Positions 16,598 to 23,900 of a stretch of DNA of 43,944 nt are shown here, piece by piece. The position numbers and the translations under genes were made by a program. This stretch comes from Deltaproteobacteria bacterium (GTDB lineage Bacteria > Myxococcota > Kuafuiibacteriia > Kuafuiibacteriales > Kuafuiibacteriaceae), in the NCBI GenBank assembly GCA_011526105.1, contig WYAZ01000168.1, positions 1 to 43,944 on the forward strand, in the 5' to 3' direction. The notes below the pieces were generated by a model that was not told where the DNA came from, did no database searches, and saw only the letters and a list, made by a program, of their open reading frames with translations. Positions within the stretch are counted from its first letter, which is position 1. Each line of letters begins with the position of its first letter.

Positions 16598-17077
16598 ATG
16601 TCAGGAATCATTTCACAGCAGACCCACAAATCCCCGACGTCCCAGGCGTCTGCCTCGGCGCAGAAGCAGGGAGCCGCGGCCAATCTAGGAATCGACCACG
16701 ACTTCAAGACCAGCCCAGCGGATCTCGGGGAGGTCAAGAAGCACATTAATTCGGAGCAGAATGCCAAGTACACGAGGTTCTTCGAATCACTAGGGAAGAG
16801 CCCAACCACAGGGGACGGCTATTCGTCTGAGGCAAAGCAGGTGATCAGGGACATCGGGCGCGGTGACGGCTATTCGCCCGAGGCAAAGCAGGTGTTCAAG
16901 GACATCGGGCGCGGTGACGGCTATTCGCCCGAGGCGAAGCAGGTGATCAAGGACATCGGGCGCGGCGACGAGCCGCGTTCTCCGAGCTTGCTCACGAAGA
17001 TGGGCGCCGCCTTGTTTGGTCTCCCGGGGGTGGTAGGGCTGGCGCTCGGCAGAAGCAAATCCGACGATGCCCGCTAG
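16598..17077 (+). CDS. Small repeat protein with shared MSG...QTxK N-terminus (159 aa)
   Basis: Function not recognised. The ATG at 16598 has a strong Shine-Dalgarno (AGGAGGG, 16580-16589 region). The N-terminus MSGIISQQTHKSPTSQ resembles that of the 38-aa product at 19019-19135 (MSGKIPEQTNKLSKD). The next part is low-complexity Ser/Gln/Ala, then a charged segment, then three near-identical 17-residue repeats (GDGYSPEAKQVIKDIGR type, residues about 72-122), and a Gly-rich hydrophobic tail GAALFGLPGVVGLALGRSK. There is no signal peptide. It is AT-richer than the flanking genes. Its stop codon lies within the left arm of the inverted-repeat element at 17073. Possible roles (secreted or structural peptide, scaffold) are speculation. 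Confidence 0.7.
   Translation: MSGIISQQTHKSPTSQASASAQKQGAAANLGIDHDFKTSPADLGEVKKHINSEQNAKYTRFFESLGKSPTTGDGYSSEAKQVIRDIGRGDGYSPEAKQVFKDIGRGDGYSPEAKQVIKDIGRGDEPRSPSLLTKMGAALFGLPGVVGLALGRSKSDDAR
16811..16963 (+). repeat. Three direct 51-bp repeats inside the 159-aa gene
   Basis: Units at 16811-16861, 16862-16912 and 16913-16963 are in frame and nearly identical, each encoding GDGYSxEAKQVxxDIGR. Differences are few (TCT/CCC, ATC/TTC, AGG/AAG, GCA/GCG). Copy-number change by slippage would keep the frame. Confidence 0.95.
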
Positions 17078-17252
17078 TGCCCTGGAAGCGTGGAGGCTAG
17101 CAAAGGTCGCCGGCTCTCTTCGCGGCTGCTCGCCGCGACGCCTTTGGCTCTCGTCGGTGGAATACAGAGAGTATTCGCCCTCCTCGCGCGACGACCAGAC
17201 ACGAAGATCGCTCGCCGAATTTCGCTAGCCTCCACGTTTCCAGGGCACTAGC
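17073..17252. mobile_element. MITE-like inverted-repeat element (180 bp, 29-bp arms)
   Basis: Left arm 17073-17101 and right arm 17224-17252 are inverted copies matching at 28 of 29 bases (GCTAGTGCCCTGGAA...GAGGCTAGC). The interior is also roughly symmetrical, with a central hairpin GAATAC-agaga-GTATTC at 17160-17176, so the whole unit could fold into one long stem. No transposase and no obvious target duplication are seen. The left arm supplies the TAG stop of the 159-aa gene. It could be a non-autonomous transposable element or a large hairpin terminator; the long arms favour the former. Confidence 0.65.
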
Positions 17253-17576
17253 CAGTCCTGTGGCTAGAGCTCGTAGATCCGACTCGCCGAGTGTCTCCGC
17301 GTCCGCACCAAGACATCCGCGAGCTAGGCCTCGCGGTTCACGTCGTTCGCGACACATCTCGCGACGAGCGGGCGCAGAGTGGCCATGTTCTTCGGTGCGT
17401 CCTCGTGGCCGACGAAGAGTGAGTTCTTCCGGATCAGAGCGGATTGGTCATGCCGTGGTGACGAACCCAATTCCAGATTCAAATCACCACCGGGAAGCTC
17501 TCCCTGCGCCGCATCCGCAGATGTTCGGCAGTGCCGCCGCGCAGCGTCCGCGTCCTGGTGGCGCGGCAGGGCCCGA
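17253..17576. other. Intergenic stretch without a recognisable feature
   Basis: Between the inverted-repeat element and the end of the next gene. Neither strand shows a convincing start site, signal peptide or conserved motif; short open frames here have mixed codon use. Nothing else seen. Confidence 0.5.
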
Positions 17577-18014
17577 CTATCGGCCCAGGTTCAACTCGAG
17601 CGTTGCCCGGTAACGGCGAGCGGACTTCTGGACCGAGATAGTTACCTCGTCCGAGCCCTTCTGGACGACCACCGCGTCCCAGCCCTCTCCTGAGTCGCTG
17701 GTCGTCATGTTCCACCCGGCAGGCTCGAGCGCGTCCAGCATCACCTTGACTGCGTGTGCCGTCGAGTAGTCGGTGCCGGCCAAGTCGAGTTCCAGCATCT
17801 TGGGGTCCGTCTGCTTGCAAACCGTCGCCCCCTTCGGAATCGCTGATTCCATCATCTTCCAGTCGTTGTGCAGGGCCGTTGCATCACAGCGCTCCTTGCA
17901 GCCTGAGAGGCCAAGCGCGGCTGCGATGCCGCAGCAGAGGACGGCTCTGTTCAGCGAGCGGCTGAAGGGGGTACGGGAAACCTGCTGTCCGGCGCCAGGC
18001 GTGGTCGAGATCAT
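17577..18014 (-). CDS. Predicted small lipoprotein (145 aa)
   Basis: Begins with a basic stretch and a hydrophobic segment AVLCCGIAAALGLSGC, where LSGC is a lipobox at about residue 39. The mature part is about 105 aa: KERCDATALHNDWKMMESAIP, then GATVCKQTDPKMLELDL, then a helix STAHAVKVMLDALEPAGW and a beta-rich end (DAVVVQKGSDEVTISVQKS, YRATLELNLGR). This looks like a compact alpha/beta domain; no family recognised. No Shine-Dalgarno is evident before the ATG at 18014, which overlaps (ATGA) the stop of a doubtful upstream frame. It is the only island gene with an export signal. Confidence 0.68.
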   Translation of the reverse strand: MISTTPGAGQQVSRTPFSRSLNRAVLCCGIAAALGLSGCKERCDATALHNDWKMMESAIPKGATVCKQTDPKMLELDLAGTDYSTAHAVKVMLDALEPAGWNMTTSDSGEGWDAVVVQKGSDEVTISVQKSARRYRATLELNLGR

Positions 18015-18352
18015 TGGCCGAATCTGCCTGCTTTCCGGACGCCGAGCAAGCGTTGCGGCGTTCGGCTTCGACCAGGTGACGCCTGCGTAAAGGTCAGGAC
18101 GCGCCCGGGCGTTGATGCGATGGCCTGGTCCACAACAGCCTGGTGTCGAGCGAGAATCGGGGGACGCGGCCGTGCACAGAATTGCTGCGCGCAGAGAGCC
18201 TGCTCACGAGCGCTCGCAAAGCAACGCGATGTCGTTGGCGATCTCGTTGCGGACTCAACGCGAAGTGCAACATCACCTCGAAGCTCGGCTTCGCGCTCGC
18301 CGCGCGCGAAGGGAGTGATGCCTCGAGCATCCAGTTTCGTCGCCTTCGTCAT
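18011..18352 (-). CDS. Doubtful small ORF coupled to the 17577-18014 lipoprotein
   Basis: A 113-codon frame beginning MTKATKLDARG whose TGA overlaps the ATG of the lipoprotein as ATGA. That overlap is the only positive sign. The product is rich in Arg/Ser/Ala/Thr with no motif, and third-position GC is only moderate, so it may be chance. The same strand also has GGAGGGG six bases before a GTG at about 18444 (VLIESSSQTQTAAAR), another weak candidate of about 55 codons. The remainder of 18015-18581 shows nothing recognisable and may be decayed coding DNA. Confidence 0.2.
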   Translation of the reverse strand: MTKATKLDARGITPFARGEREAELRGDVALRVESATRSPTTSRCFASAREQALCAQQFCARPRPPILARHQAVVDQAIASTPGRVLTFTQASPGRSRTPQRLLGVRKAGRFGQ

Positions 18353-18581
18353 ACGATCGGGAGTCGCCGTGTTCGAAGGCTGTGCGCGTTGCGAGCCGCG
18401 CGGCGGCTGTTTGGGTCTGGGAAGAGGATTCGATGAGCACGATGAACCCCTCCTTCGCAAACATGATCGACGCTCGGACTTCTGCGATACATTGTTTCGA
18501 CGTCGAACGTCGAAGTGAGCTGCATCAACCACCCATCGAAGGGTGGATGACCTCCGCGCGCCCGGATTCACTCGGGGTCGA

Positions 18582-19022
18582 TCATGATTTACGCGGCAGC
18601 CTGGAACTCAGCGAGGCTACCGAGATCGAACCCGGGTCTGCGCCCTCTCCCATGCGCGGCGCCCTTTTCGCGACGTCCCGGACCCCCAACAGCCGGACGG
18701 TCTCGCGCTGCGACTCGTCGAGTGTCTGCACCAAGCCGTTGTTGCGTCTCTCGAGCCTTGCTGTGGCGGTGTTGGCAATCTGAAGGACGTCGTCAGCGGC
18801 GTCCGGCTGTCCCGTCTCGAAGAGACGCCTGGCTAGAGAGACCAATGCGTGGCACTCCATGAGGAGAGCTTCCTCGTCCGACTTTTCGAGCAGCGCAGCC
18901 AGGTCCTGTCGCGTCTGCGTGGTGATCCTGAGTGGGGTCCCCGTGAGCCCGGCCAGCGCGCGTCGCGCCACTTCGCCAGTCCCGTTTGGCCTCCCGATCG
19001 CTGCAGCTTTGCGAGTCATCAC
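18582..19022 (-). CDS. Orphan protein (146 aa) coupled to the 38-aa gene
   Basis: Function not recognised. The start is either the GTG at 19022 or the ATG directly after it at 19019; both overlap the stop of the 38-codon gene (sequence GTGATGA), so translation is probably coupled. The protein has a basic N-terminus (MTRKAAAIGRPNG), a long helical centre (TRQDLAALLEKSDEEALLM, ALVSLARRLFETGQ, AADDVLQIANTATARLERR) resembling a helical-hairpin or TPR-like bundle, and a basic, Gly-containing tail. No signal peptide or membrane segment. Cytoplasmic location is likely; role unknown. With the 38-aa gene it forms a two-gene operon driven from the shared upstream module. Confidence 0.62.
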   Translation of the reverse strand: MMTRKAAAIGRPNGTGEVARRALAGLTGTPLRITTQTRQDLAALLEKSDEEALLMECHALVSLARRLFETGQPDAADDVLQIANTATARLERRNNGLVQTLDESQRETVRLLGVRDVAKRAPRMGEGADPGSISVASLSSRLPRKS

Positions 19023-19135
19023 TCCTCACCCACCTTCCGGATCAGTGCCGTCGCCTCGCTCGAGCAATCTGGCTCATCCTCATATCCGAGATCCTTGCTC
19101 AACTTGTTCGTCTGCTCCGGAATCTTTCCCGACAT
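19019..19135 (-). CDS. 38-aa microprotein with the shared MSG...QTxK N-terminus
   Basis: A 39-codon frame (including stop) on the minus strand from the ATG at 19135: MSGKIPEQTNKLSKDLGYED followed by EPDCSSEATALIRKVGEE. It has a strong Shine-Dalgarno (GGAGGGAGCACACC before ATG), the same as that of the 159-aa gene at 16598, and its first 11 residues resemble that protein's (MSGIISQQTHK). The stop overlaps the start of the 146-aa gene. Conserved ribosome-binding site, conserved N-terminus and coupling together argue that it is real despite its size. It is acidic, with one Cys and no membrane segment. It could act as a leader or antitoxin-like partner, or be a truncated relative of the 159-aa protein. 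Confidence 0.6.
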   Translation of the reverse strand: MSGKIPEQTNKLSKDLGYEDEPDCSSEATALIRKVGEE

Positions 19136-19439
19136 GGTGTGCTCCCTCCATTCAAGTGCTGGCATTGGACCAAGCAATCACCGTGCCGGAGCCGGTCGAA
19201 CGCTGCCGTCTGGGTGGCGGGACATCATCGCGCCACCACCGCAGGCGCCGTCTCTGCGAGAGGCCACGGGTCGTTGTGGTCGGGCGGTGGGAGGCGGGTG
19301 GGCGAGATGAGAGGAAGCAACCGAGGCGGAGTGAGTGCTGGTGGAGCCACAAGTGGCGCGTGTTCGGCCGCGTGGGACAGGAACTTCGGAGCCGTCATCC
19401 GCGAGACCCCGGAGTCCCCAGGCGGCCAAAGCCTCGAGC
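19136..19439 (-). repeat. Shared upstream module, copy 2 (upstream of the 38-aa gene)
   Basis: Inverted relative to copy 1 (16120-16597). Read on the minus strand it keeps ACACGCGCCACTTGTG, a CCGCCCGACCACAAC block, a GCAGCG...GACCGGCTCCGGCACGGTGATTGCT block and GGAGGGAGCACACC in the same order. Conservation is clear at the nucleotide level but no reading frame is obviously preserved, so a promoter/regulatory region is the simplest reading. It runs directly into the beta-helix-gene remnant at 19440. Confidence 0.6.
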
Positions 19440-19463
19440 GCCCCGAATCCGGGGGTGTTCCTC
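19440..19463 (-). pseudogene. Remnant of the 5' end of the beta-helix gene
   Basis: The minus strand here encodes EEHPRIRG, identical to codons 4-11 of the gene that starts at 12534, and the DNA between this point and lipoprotein C matches the DNA between that gene and lipoprotein A (for example CTCGACCCTGGCTCGGGGGT and the TGCGATAGT box). Beyond 19440 the match is lost. It is best read as a fragment carried along when the lipoprotein locus was duplicated. Confidence 0.7.
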
Positions 19464-19598
19464 GAGGCATGCTCGTCCGAAACCCGGGGCGAAGCTGAAC
19501 GGACGCCTCCGGCTCGACCCTGGCTCGGGGGTCAACTCCCGGAGTGCTTGGGCGAACGCGGGTGCCACGAGAAAACGGGTTCCCGCTTGGTCCGACCA

Positions 19599-19607
19599 TG
19601 CGATAGT
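19599..19607 (+). promoter_or_regulatory. Extended -10 box of lipoprotein C
   Basis: TGC plus GATAGT, 7 bases before the GTG at 19615, identical in form to copy A. Implies a leaderless transcript. Confidence 0.5.
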
Positions 19608-19614
19608 CACGCGG

Positions 19615-20946
19615 GTGGATTCGAAGCATCGGCTCTTCCGTCTCGCGATCGTCGGGTTCTTCTTCGGTCTCGGTTGCGACCAGCACACTCACATCACGCC
19701 GCCCCTCGCGGAGCCGAACGAGCGCTCAGCCTTGGTCGCCGTCCACGACGGACATGAGGACTTCTCCCTCTACGCGACGACCCTGAGCGATCTGGTCCGA
19801 TTCCTGATCCACCACGAGGACGAGGCTCGCGTCGAGTGGCTCTTTTTCTCCCAGACCCTCGAAGAGCTGGCGTTGGACCCGGGGCTGGTACCTCTCCCCC
19901 GCCCCGGTGAGTCCGGCCGGCCCATCCCGACATGGAGCCGTGCGTTCGAGACAACGTCGATGGATGAGACCGCCGAGTGGACGCCCGTCTCTGCCATCAG
20001 CGACGAGTTCAAAGAGCTCGAGCTGCCGGGCGAAGGCTGTTCGGGGCTGGACCACGCGAACGCTCGGCTCGTAGACATCGGTGCTCACGGAGAAGGTCGC
20101 CTGCTCGCGGTCATCGACGCCAACCGCTTGCTTGTAAGCGCTGTGGCGCCCATCGCGAACTACATCGTCCACAAGGACGGGAGGATCGAGGCGATCTCCC
20201 TCGGGGCCGAGCTCGACCGGAGCTCTCCGAGTCGCGCCGCAGTCGAACAAGAGGGCGTGCTCTGGCTCGTAAATCACACCCGGGGAGTCTATCGAGTGAG
20301 CTTTGGTCCCTCGACCGTGGTCGAAGGGACTCCGGCGTTCCCAGAGGCGGCCCGGTCTATCGCGGTCGAGCTGGACACCAACGACCAGCCGGTCGTTCAC
20401 GTGGGTTCAGAGCGAAGTCTCTACCGGCTCGATGGCACAACCTGGAGCCTGCTGCAGACCTTCGGTCGCCCTGAGAAGCTCGACGTCTTGATCGCGACCA
20501 ATGGACCCGATCATGTGGTCATGTCGACGGAGTCCTCCTCGGTAAGCGTTCATTTCACGCCCAGCGGGCGATTCGAGGTCCTCTACCCCATCTCGGCGCG
20601 ACAGACAGTGCTGAGCTTCGAAGAACCGTTTGGGCTGTTGCTGGGGACTCAAGAGTCGAACCTCTGGCGCTTTTACCCGGAGTCGAAAGAGTGGTCCGTG
20701 CTGACCGAGTTCGGCCTGTCGGACGTGAGCCGAATCGTCCAATCTCCGGGGGGGGTCGTAGTCGGCTTTGCGCTGAGCCCGGAGCTCGCCGAGTATCGCA
20801 TAGAACGCGGACTCTGCGTCCTGAACCAGACCCCGCTGCTCGACACTCGTCATATGGTGAGCTGGGGCGACGAGCTGGTCGTCCTGCCTGAGCGCACTGT
20901 CGTCTCGACGGGACTTCGGCTCTTGCGCATCCCCATGCGACGGTGA
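19615..20946 (+). CDS. Predicted lipoprotein C of the three-member family (443 aa)
   Basis: The true start is the GTG at 19615 (VDSKHRLFRLAIVGFFFGLGC), giving a lipobox and the same length as copy A; the frame is open far upstream, but that DNA is the duplicated flank. Most of the protein is near-identical to copy A, e.g. LAEPNERSALVAVHDG, GLVPLPRPGESGRPIPTWS, TAEWTPVSAIS, RLLAVIDANRLLV, VVHVGSERSLYRLDG and LLGTQESNLWRF. Divergence is concentrated around residues 225-260 and the last quarter. The gene ends 21 bp before the stop of the convergent TPR gene. Function unknown; envelope anchoring predicted. Confidence 0.83.
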   Translation: MDSKHRLFRLAIVGFFFGLGCDQHTHITPPLAEPNERSALVAVHDGHEDFSLYATTLSDLVRFLIHHEDEARVEWLFFSQTLEELALDPGLVPLPRPGESGRPIPTWSRAFETTSMDETAEWTPVSAISDEFKELELPGEGCSGLDHANARLVDIGAHGEGRLLAVIDANRLLVSAVAPIANYIVHKDGRIEAISLGAELDRSSPSRAAVEQEGVLWLVNHTRGVYRVSFGPSTVVEGTPAFPEAARSIAVELDTNDQPVVHVGSERSLYRLDGTTWSLLQTFGRPEKLDVLIATNGPDHVVMSTESSSVSVHFTPSGRFEVLYPISARQTVLSFEEPFGLLLGTQESNLWRFYPESKEWSVLTEFGLSDVSRIVQSPGGVVVGFALSPELAEYRIERGLCVLNQTPLLDTRHMVSWGDELVVLPERTVVSTGLRLLRIPMRR

Positions 20947-20967
20947 CCACCGCCGAGGGCGGCGAGA

Positions 20968-23900
20968 TCACGCCTCCTGTGAACGAGCGATGATCCTCGA
21001 GAAGTGCCTGGTCGCCGAGTATTCGATGATCGGGATCATTCGCGAGCGGTCCTTCCGGCCCACCGCCGCGAGGGCGGAGATCGCGACCAACGGAGAGCCG
21101 GACGCCAGGAGGCCAGCCCGGTCGGCGCTGAAGAGCACTGCCTCCTTCTCGAGTTGAAGCGAGGATCTCGTCTCCGACACGAACCATCTGTCCAGACACT
21201 CGACCACCTCTCCAAGCACGGCCGGTGGGAGCAGCTTCTCCAGCGCCCGACCCCGCTTCTTTGCGAGCTTGGGTTCGGAGTAGAGCTTGTCGCTCGGCAC
21301 TCTTTCGCGGACCAGACCCTCGAGTGCCTCCCGAAGAAGCTCGATCGGCATCACCGAGATCGCCAGAGAGCGAGGCCTGAGCAACGAGAGGCTCGAGCCC
21401 ACCCAGAAGCGCAGCATGCTCTCGAGCTCGCGTTCGGCGAGCGTCGGACACACCACGAGTGCGGGTCGTCCATCCACGAAACCTGGCTGAATCGACCGAG
21501 TGGCGTCTTGCTTGACGTACACATTGGGCGGGCTGGCACCAAAGAGATCGATGATGTCGAGGATGGGTCCGGCCGTCCGCGGGTCGAGCTCCGGGATCTT
21601 GACTCGGTCGCGCTTCTTGAGACGAGGCTCCGGGAACTCGCTCTCGAGCGCCGTCAGCACATGGTAGCCCAAGAGATCAAAGACCCGCGCCAAGGGCGTC
21701 GCCTCGATCGGATGTTCGGGGATCACGACCGGCTCGCCTTCTTTTGCGACTGGGGGCGGTGGGCTCCTGCCATCTCCGTACTCTTGTTCGAAGACTCGAC
21801 GTTCGGACTCGGTCGCCTCGTCGTAGGCCAGGATGATCTCCGCGTGCACACGCGCGAGTCGAGTATGACCGAGCTCGCCGCGAAGCGCGCACAGCCGACG
21901 CTCGGCCTCGAGCATCGAGGGCGCGCCCTCGGCCACTTCGAGCCAGGCCTCCGCCGCCTCGTGCTTCAGATCGAGGCGTTGACTGCGAACCGCCGCCTGA
22001 TCGAGGAGCCGGACAAACGCAAGATGCGCGGCTCGGTCCCCGGGATCGAGTTCGCGAGCCTTGCGCGCCACGCGCAGCGCCTCGAGCGGCTGGTCGAGGC
22101 GAAAACGGTAGAGCTCCTCCGCGCGCCGATAAAGCGCGTGGGCCTCTTTGGTGCGCCCCTCCGGGGCGTCGTCCGCCGAGGACTCGTCGCTGAGAAAAGC
22201 TCGAGCTGCCTCTTCGACGAGCTCCGCGAGCGCTCGAGGCTCCTCGGCGGCTTCGAGCATGATGCAGAGCTGGTACAAGGCGGCGGCGTGCGTGGGACAG
22301 GCTTGGGTGGCCTCGAGGAGGCACTGCAGCACCGCGTCGCGATCTCTGGCGCCGCTTCCAAAGATCCGTGCTGCCTCGACCAGCAGGTTCGCTCGAACAC
22401 GCCCTTGGTGCAGAGCTGCGGTCTTCTTGAGAGCCCCGGCGGCCGCGGACCGGTCACCCGAGCGCTCACGCATACGCGCGAGATCGAGAACAACCTCGAT
22501 GTCCGAGGGATCTCGAACGTTGAGCTCCCCGAGCAATACGATGGCGTCTTCGACCGCGTCCGCCCGGTCTCCATAGAGCCGAGCCGCTCGCAAGAGATGC
22601 GCGCGCCGTTCATCGGAGTCCGAGCTGAGCTTGGCAAGCCGCGACCACATCTCCGCCGCCTTGGCGGGCGCATCGGTCGCCTCGAGGATCTCTCCAAAGA
22701 GAGCGAGTACGCTGGGCTCGCTCGGCGCCAAGTCATAGGCCTTTTGTGCGAGTCTCGAGGCGCCCTCGAGGTCATCGGTGCCACGTTTGCATCGAGCCAT
22801 CCGCGAGTACACGTGGGCTCGTTCACGCGAACCGAGCGCCGCTTCGTGATGAAGGATGAGGTCCGAGCAAGACTCGAAAGCCTTCTCGAAGCGCTTTGCG
22901 TTCTCGTGGAGCTCCGCCAGACGCAACAGCGGTTGACGGGCGGTCGGCAGCAGTTCGAGGGCTGACTCGTAGGCCTTGATGGCGTCGTCCAACCGAACGA
23001 GTTGCTCGGCCGCTTGTCCGGCCGAGATCCAGAGCTCGAGCGAACGCGTGGCATCGCTGCGCTGAAAGCCCCTCGCCGCACGCACCAACAGCCCATGCGC
23101 CTGCTCGGGCTTCTGATGGCCGAGGTAGAGCTCGCCGAGCGAGGCTGCGCTCGAGAGATCGTCATCGTCGGAGCCTAGGGCGCGCTCGTAACACTCGATG
23201 GCCGCCAGGCTCTCGTGAAGCTGATTCCGCGCGAGGTCCCCCGCCTTGCCCCAAAGCAGCGCCTTCTGACGGGTGTCGCGAACCAAGGCCGCCTCGCGCG
23301 AGGCGAGATCGAACGCGGACGCGAAGTCCCGCTGCTCTTCTCGCATGCGGCGAAGAGGCGAGAGCGCCTCCACGCAGTCCGGATCTGCGAACAGCGCTCG
23401 GTCGTAGTGCTCTGCCGCGCGCTCGCGGTCGTCGAGATGCACCTCGAGGATCTCGCCGATGCGGGCAAAAGCGGTGGCGCGCTTGGGCCCAGAGTTGCGG
23501 TCCGCGAGGCGGCGAAGAAGATCGGTGGCGTGCTCGAAGTCGCCGCTGCGTTCGGCCAACGTCGCGAGTTCGTCCAGCGCCTCCTCGTGTACGGGATCGA
23601 GGTCAATCGCGTCTCGGTAGGCCTGGGCCGCGCCCCCAATGTCCCCCATGGCGTTCAGTCTCAGGCGGGCGATCTCCACGAGTGTATCGGCGCGTTCGCG
23701 CGGGCTCGCCAGCGCATGTGAGCGGAGCTGCAGAGCCTCGGCGACCCCCGGCCAGTCTTGCTGAGCTCGCCGGAGCCGCTCGATCTCCGCGAGCACATCG
23801 AGGTCGGCCGGATCGTCGCGCACCGCCTCATCGAGGTGCTGAAGCGCGAGCTCCACGTTCTTGAGCCGCTGCTCCGCGATACGCGCCATTCGTACTCGGA

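Noticed and set aside
16811-16963. Possible CRISPR or tandem noncoding array
   Set aside because: Units are contiguous, 51 bp, without spacers, and keep one reading frame with a conserved peptide.
17073-17252. Integron attC site
   Set aside because: The arms do not show the RYYYAAC/GTTRRRY ends and no integrase is nearby.
18273-18464. Minus-strand frame starting MFAKEGFIVLIESSS
   Set aside because: A GGAGGGG site precedes a GTG inside it, but the product turns into Arg-rich sequence and no partner or homology is visible; kept only as a remark.
18859-19614. 252-codon N-terminal extension of lipoprotein C
   Set aside because: It would remove the signal peptide and runs through the antisense 146-aa gene, the 38-aa gene and duplicated flank DNA.
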